Shown here: in pieces, positions 59,369-62,688 of the stretch
Layout of the letters: each line of letters starts with the position of its first letter
Position numbering within the stretch: the stretch's first letter is position 1
NCBI GenBank assembly: GCA_016285245.1
Contig: JAEEQH010000017.1
Location: forward strand, 1 to 62,688
Reading direction: 5' to 3'
Length of the DNA: 62,688 bases
DNA from: Prevotella sp.
GTDB taxonomy: Bacteria > Bacteroidota > Bacteroidia > Bacteroidales > Bacteroidaceae
The notes under the pieces: generated by a model
Database searches by the model: none
What the model was told of the DNA's origin: nothing
What the model saw: the letters and a program-made list of their open reading frames with translations, nothing else
Program-made: the position numbers and the translations under genes

Positions 59369-61933
59369 ATGAAGAAAATAACTTTCATATCCCTGCTATT
59401 GACTGTAGCGATGACACTGACGGCGCAAAACACCGTCATTGACACCCGAGGAGGCAACGGCAACAATAATTCCGACAACTACGTCACCTACGACAAGGCC
59501 ATCACCGTAGCTGCAGGTAAGGCCGTCGACGTACAGCTAGCACGCTACTGTTATATCACCTCGACCGTCAGCGGCAAGGGCACCATCAATCTCTATGCCG
59601 GCGGCGAGCGTTGCTATCTGGGCACCAAGAACGGCTCGTCATGGGCCAACTGGACGAACTTCAAGGGCGACGCCCATATCTACCCTTTCAAGGAGAACTC
59701 CTCCTCTGCTGGTTTCTACGGCATCGTGCTGGCTCATGGCGGCAAGACGTTTTTACCTGGCAATATCGAGGAAAGTATTAATAGCGGCAAGCTGAACAAC
59801 GCCATGCAGAACTGCAAGGTGACGGTACATAAGGGCGCCGTGCTCTGTAACGAGGCTAACAGCACCAATGCTGGCGGTTTCCGTCTGGGTGAGCTGGAGA
59901 TGGAGGAAGGCTCCACCCTGCGCGGCTATATGAAGGACAATCGCACATCGTACTACCTCGTGGGTAACCTGAACGGTGATGCCACGCTGGCAGGCACCAT
60001 CGCCCCAGGCAAAGACGCTACAATCCTTGGACTTATCAAGGAAGGAACGGGAACCTATCGCATCACGGGCAACAAAAACAACCTGACGGGTGCCCTCCGC
60101 ATCGTCGGCGGACGCCTGCTGGTGAACAACGACAGGGCTGAAGCCGAGTCGAAGAAGCTGAATGGTGGCACTGGTGCCAAGAGCAACGAGAACGAGGCCA
60201 TCGTCTTCGTCTTCGATAAAGGCATCCTCGGCGGCACGGGCAGCATCGGCGGCAGTGTCGACAACTACGGCACTATCGAGCCCGGCGACGAAACACCCGG
60301 CACACTGACGCTAAAGAATTACGTGACCACTACGAAGAATGCCCATCTCACCGTCCATCCCGCCTCGGTGCTGCGTTTCAAGGTGGCATCGGCCGACAGC
60401 TACGACCAGCTGGCCGTGGCAGGCAACGTGAAATACAGCACTACCACTGAGGATTTCCAGACGAGCAACGCCCAGCCCGTCATCGCCATCGCTGCGCTCA
60501 GCGGTTTTGCCGCTGAGGTAGGTACCGAGCTGACCTTGCTCACCGCCAAAGCCAAGACCGGCGACTGGACATTCCGTCTGCAGAAACCCGACAAGGGGAC
60601 ATGGACACTTGAAGAGATTACTGACGGCAACGGCTACAAAGTGGTGGCACGGCTCGTGTCGCTGGAAGATTCAGACGATCCAGACGACCCGGAGAATCCG
60701 GAAGATCCAGAGATTCCGGAGTCGACCATGGGTGCCTACTATGACGACGGCATCAACGACAATACCGACACGCACACCCTGCGCTACTACACCGAGAAGA
60801 ACGACAAGCAGATTGGCATTGCCATGTCCACATACAAAGGCTTAGACAATGAGCGTGACGAGTGTGGCCGTCAGTTCAATATGCTGGTGGCCGAGAACGA
60901 GATGAAGATGGAGGTCCTCCAGCCGTCGCAGGGAAGCTTCAGCTGGGGCGGCGCCGACCAACTCGTCAGTCATGCCCAAAAACACAATATGGCCGTCCGT
61001 GGCCACTGTCTCGTCTGGCATAGTCAGCAGCCTGAATGGCTGAGTGGCGACAAAGGCAAGAAGAACGACAAGAACTGGACACGACAACAGGCTCTGAACA
61101 TCATGAAGACCCACATCACCACCGTCATGAAGCACTTCAAGGGCAAGGTGACGGAGTGGGATGTCGTCAACGAGTGTCTCGACGATGACCAGTCAGTCGT
61201 CTTTTCTAACCCCGACGGTTACAAGCTGCGTCCCTCGGTATGGCAGCTGGCCATCGGTGACGACTATATCGACTCGGCCTTTGTCTACGCCCGTCAGGCC
61301 GACCCCTCGGTGGTGCTCTATCTGAACGACTACGGTGTGGAGCAGCAGGGACAGGCGAAGGCCGTGGCCTTCCGCAACCTGGCGAAACACTTGCAGCAGC
61401 GTAACATCCCCATCGACGGCGTCGGGCTGCAGTGTCACTTCACCATGGGCCAGGTGGACTCCGTGAAGCTGGCACGTACCTTCAGCAGCTTTGCTGAGGA
61501 TGGGCTGAAGTGCGTTGTCACCGAACTCGATCTGGGCATCCCCTCAACGACAACGGCCAACCTCGAGGAGCAGGCACGCCTGTACCGCGTCATCACCGAC
61601 ATCGTCCTCAACAACGACAACTGTCCCTATATGGTCATCTGGGGCGCGAAGGACAACGACTCGTGGCGTAGCAGCTCCAGCCCCCTACTCTACGACTCTG
61701 GCTTAGGCAAGAAGAAGGCATGGTACGCCGTGCGCTCGGCCCTACGCCACCGCGCCCTGCAGAAGGAGCAGACGGGCATAGACGCCATCCACCAGTCACC
61801 AACCAACAGTCACCAGTCACCATCTACCGAAACATACGACCTCCAGGGCCGTCGCGTCAAGGGTAACGCCCTGCGTCCGGGCCTCTACATACAGAATGGA
61901 AAGAAAGTTTTTATTAACCCCTTAAACCAATAA
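59369..61933 (+). CDS. GH10 endo-beta-1,4-xylanase with N-terminal beta-helix domain and C-terminal tag
   Basis: 854 residues with a signal peptide (TLTAQ). Residues about 25-425 are a passenger-type beta-helix (GKGTINLYAGG, GGRLLVNND, GILGGTGSIGGSVDNYGTIEPG), as in autotransporter adhesins. An Asp/Pro-rich linker (about 434-451) leads to the GH10 barrel: GHCLVWHSQ, WDVVNE (acid/base Glu602) and VTELDLG (nucleophile Glu719). The end has a heptamer-encoded HQSPTNSHQSP and the shared tag (YDLQGRRV ... GLYIQNGKKVFI). Cleaves the xylan backbone, probably at the cell surface. The second GH10 follows 4 bp later. Confidence 0.92.
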   Translation: MKKITFISLLLTVAMTLTAQNTVIDTRGGNGNNNSDNYVTYDKAITVAAGKAVDVQLARYCYITSTVSGKGTINLYAGGERCYLGTKNGSSWANWTNFKGDAHIYPFKENSSSAGFYGIVLAHGGKTFLPGNIEESINSGKLNNAMQNCKVTVHKGAVLCNEANSTNAGGFRLGELEMEEGSTLRGYMKDNRTSYYLVGNLNGDATLAGTIAPGKDATILGLIKEGTGTYRITGNKNNLTGALRIVGGRLLVNNDRAEAESKKLNGGTGAKSNENEAIVFVFDKGILGGTGSIGGSVDNYGTIEPGDETPGTLTLKNYVTTTKNAHLTVHPASVLRFKVASADSYDQLAVAGNVKYSTTTEDFQTSNAQPVIAIAALSGFAAEVGTELTLLTAKAKTGDWTFRLQKPDKGTWTLEEITDGNGYKVVARLVSLEDSDDPDDPENPEDPEIPESTMGAYYDDGINDNTDTHTLRYYTEKNDKQIGIAMSTYKGLDNERDECGRQFNMLVAENEMKMEVLQPSQGSFSWGGADQLVSHAQKHNMAVRGHCLVWHSQQPEWLSGDKGKKNDKNWTRQQALNIMKTHITTVMKHFKGKVTEWDVVNECLDDDQSVVFSNPDGYKLRPSVWQLAIGDDYIDSAFVYARQADPSVVLYLNDYGVEQQGQAKAVAFRNLAKHLQQRNIPIDGVGLQCHFTMGQVDSVKLARTFSSFAEDGLKCVVTELDLGIPSTTTANLEEQARLYRVITDIVLNNDNCPYMVIWGAKDNDSWRSSSSPLLYDSGLGKKKAWYAVRSALRHRALQKEQTGIDAIHQSPTNSHQSPSTETYDLQGRRVKGNALRPGLYIQNGKKVFINPLNQ
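61786..61827. repeat. In-frame heptamer tract CAGTCAC inside GH10
   Basis: Six 7-bp units (three exact CAGTCAC and three degenerate) between the GH10 domain and the C-terminal tag. Confidence 0.88.
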
Positions 61934-61937
61934 CACA

Positions 61938-62688
61938 ATGAAACAAATGAAGACTATTGCAATGGCTGTGCTCCTCGCCATGAGTGGTACAGCATGGGCA
62001 CAGAGCCCAAAAGCAAACATCGGTCTGAAGGATGTCTACAAAGATTACTTCATGATTGGTGTCGCTGTGAACCAGCGCAACGTGACTAACCCCGAACAAC
62101 AGGCTCTCGTCAAGAAGGAGTTCAACAGCATGACTGCCGAGAACGACATGAAGCCCGAGCCTACAGAACCCCAGGAGGGACAGTTCAACTGGGAGAATGC
62201 CGACCGTATTGCCAACTTTGCCCGTCAGAACGGCATCAAGCTGCGCGGTCACTGTCTGATGTGGCACTCGCAGATTGGCCGCTGGATGCTCGGCGACAAC
62301 CCCACCAAGGAGGTCTTTTATGAGCGCATGAGAAAGCACATCCATGCCGTCGTTTCGCGCTATAAGGATGTCATCTACTGCTGGGACGTGGTGAACGAGG
62401 CCATGGAAGACAATGCCAACGCCACCGACCCCTATCGCCAGAGTGCCATGTACCGCCTCTGTGGCGACGAGTTCATTGAGAAGGCCTTCCAGTTTGCCCG
62501 CGAGGCCGACCCCAAGGCCCTGCTGTTCTACAACGACTACAGCACCGTCGACCCCCACAAACGCGACCGTATATATAATATGGTGAAGAAGATGAAGGCC
62601 AAGGGTGTGCCCATCGACGGTATCGGCATGCAGGCTCACTACAACATCTATTATCCCTCTGAGGCCCGCCTCGACTCTGCCATCACGC
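61938..62688 (+). CDS. GH10 endo-beta-1,4-xylanase, C-terminus cut by window edge
   Basis: The frame opens MKQMKTIAMAVLLAMSGTAWA, a signal peptide, and stays open for 250 codons to the right edge. GH10 motifs: FMIGVAVNQ, MTAENDMKPEPTEPQEG, RGHCLMWHSQ, CWDVVNEAM with acid/base Glu154, and LLFYNDYST. The nucleophile region lies outside the window. This is a simple single-domain type without the beta-helix of its neighbour. It starts 4 bp after that gene and is co-transcribed with it. Confidence 0.93.
   Translation, partial: MKQMKTIAMAVLLAMSGTAWAQSPKANIGLKDVYKDYFMIGVAVNQRNVTNPEQQALVKKEFNSMTAENDMKPEPTEPQEGQFNWENADRIANFARQNGIKLRGHCLMWHSQIGRWMLGDNPTKEVFYERMRKHIHAVVSRYKDVIYCWDVVNEAMEDNANATDPYRQSAMYRLCGDEFIEKAFQFAREADPKALLFYNDYSTVDPHKRDRIYNMVKKMKAKGVPIDGIGMQAHYNIYYPSEARLDSAIT

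Overview
The window looks like a Bacteroidales chromosome, most likely a rumen or gut Prevotella-type bacterium. The reasons are: SusC/SusD pairs and many lipoproteins; Bacteroidetes-type promoters (TAnnTTTG at -7) instead of E. coli-type -10/-35 boxes; enzyme families and short C-terminal tags common in Prevotella; and many dispersed 7-bp and 21-bp repeats. No rRNA, tRNA, CRISPR array, transposase or integrase was seen. The species is inferred from gene content only.

Layout. (1) 1-6.7 kb is ordinary flank: an outer-membrane barrel and a GltS-type symporter (minus), a possible attenuated leader or small RNA, a Cthe_2159-type beta-helix protein, a small FNT channel and a HerA/DUF853 ATPase (plus). 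(2) 6.7-62.7 kb is a very large locus for decorated glucuronoarabinoxylan. It holds GH97-GH115 (minus); a SusC-SusD-SusE-like-lipoprotein operon that runs on into a duplicated pair of genes of unknown role (DUF6057-like membrane protein plus CxxCH beta-propeller lipoprotein); GH3; two GH43; GH97; GH43-CBM6; CE1-GH3-CE6 (minus); GH51-GH43-GH95-GH31-GH43 (plus); GH127/146 plus a TAT-exported iron-sulfur aldo-keto reductase (minus); and GH95, GH10 and a second, truncated GH10 (plus).

How it fits together. The GH10 enzymes cut the xylan backbone. CE1 and CE6 remove feruloyl and acetyl esters. GH115 removes (methyl)glucuronic acid. GH43, GH51 and GH127/146 remove arabinose. GH95, GH97 and GH31 can remove terminal galactose or fucose-like, alpha-galactosyl and alpha-xylosyl caps. 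The two GH3 enzymes finish xylo-oligosaccharides. SusC/D and the following lipoproteins bind and import the oligosaccharides. Comparable enzyme sets are known from complex-xylan loci of Bacteroides ovatus.

Most notable observations. (a) Several promoters share one operator: two 16-bp boxes of the form TGWGACAWWYAGAAAA, in direct repeat with a 21-bp period, the inner box exactly 21 nt before the -7 element. Four promoters show both boxes at that exact spacing (SusC, GH3, CE1, GH10); two GH97 promoters are partial matches. This defines a candidate xylan regulon whose activator is not in the window. (b) The DUF6057/CxxCH-propeller module is duplicated and translationally coupled, with an apparent haem-binding motif in a sugar-uptake operon. 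(c) Heptanucleotide tracts of five different sequences lie inside reading frames of GH115, DUF6057-B (two tracts), GH31 and GH10. (d) Two unrelated 21-bp tandem arrays and several large palindromes fill the gene ends.
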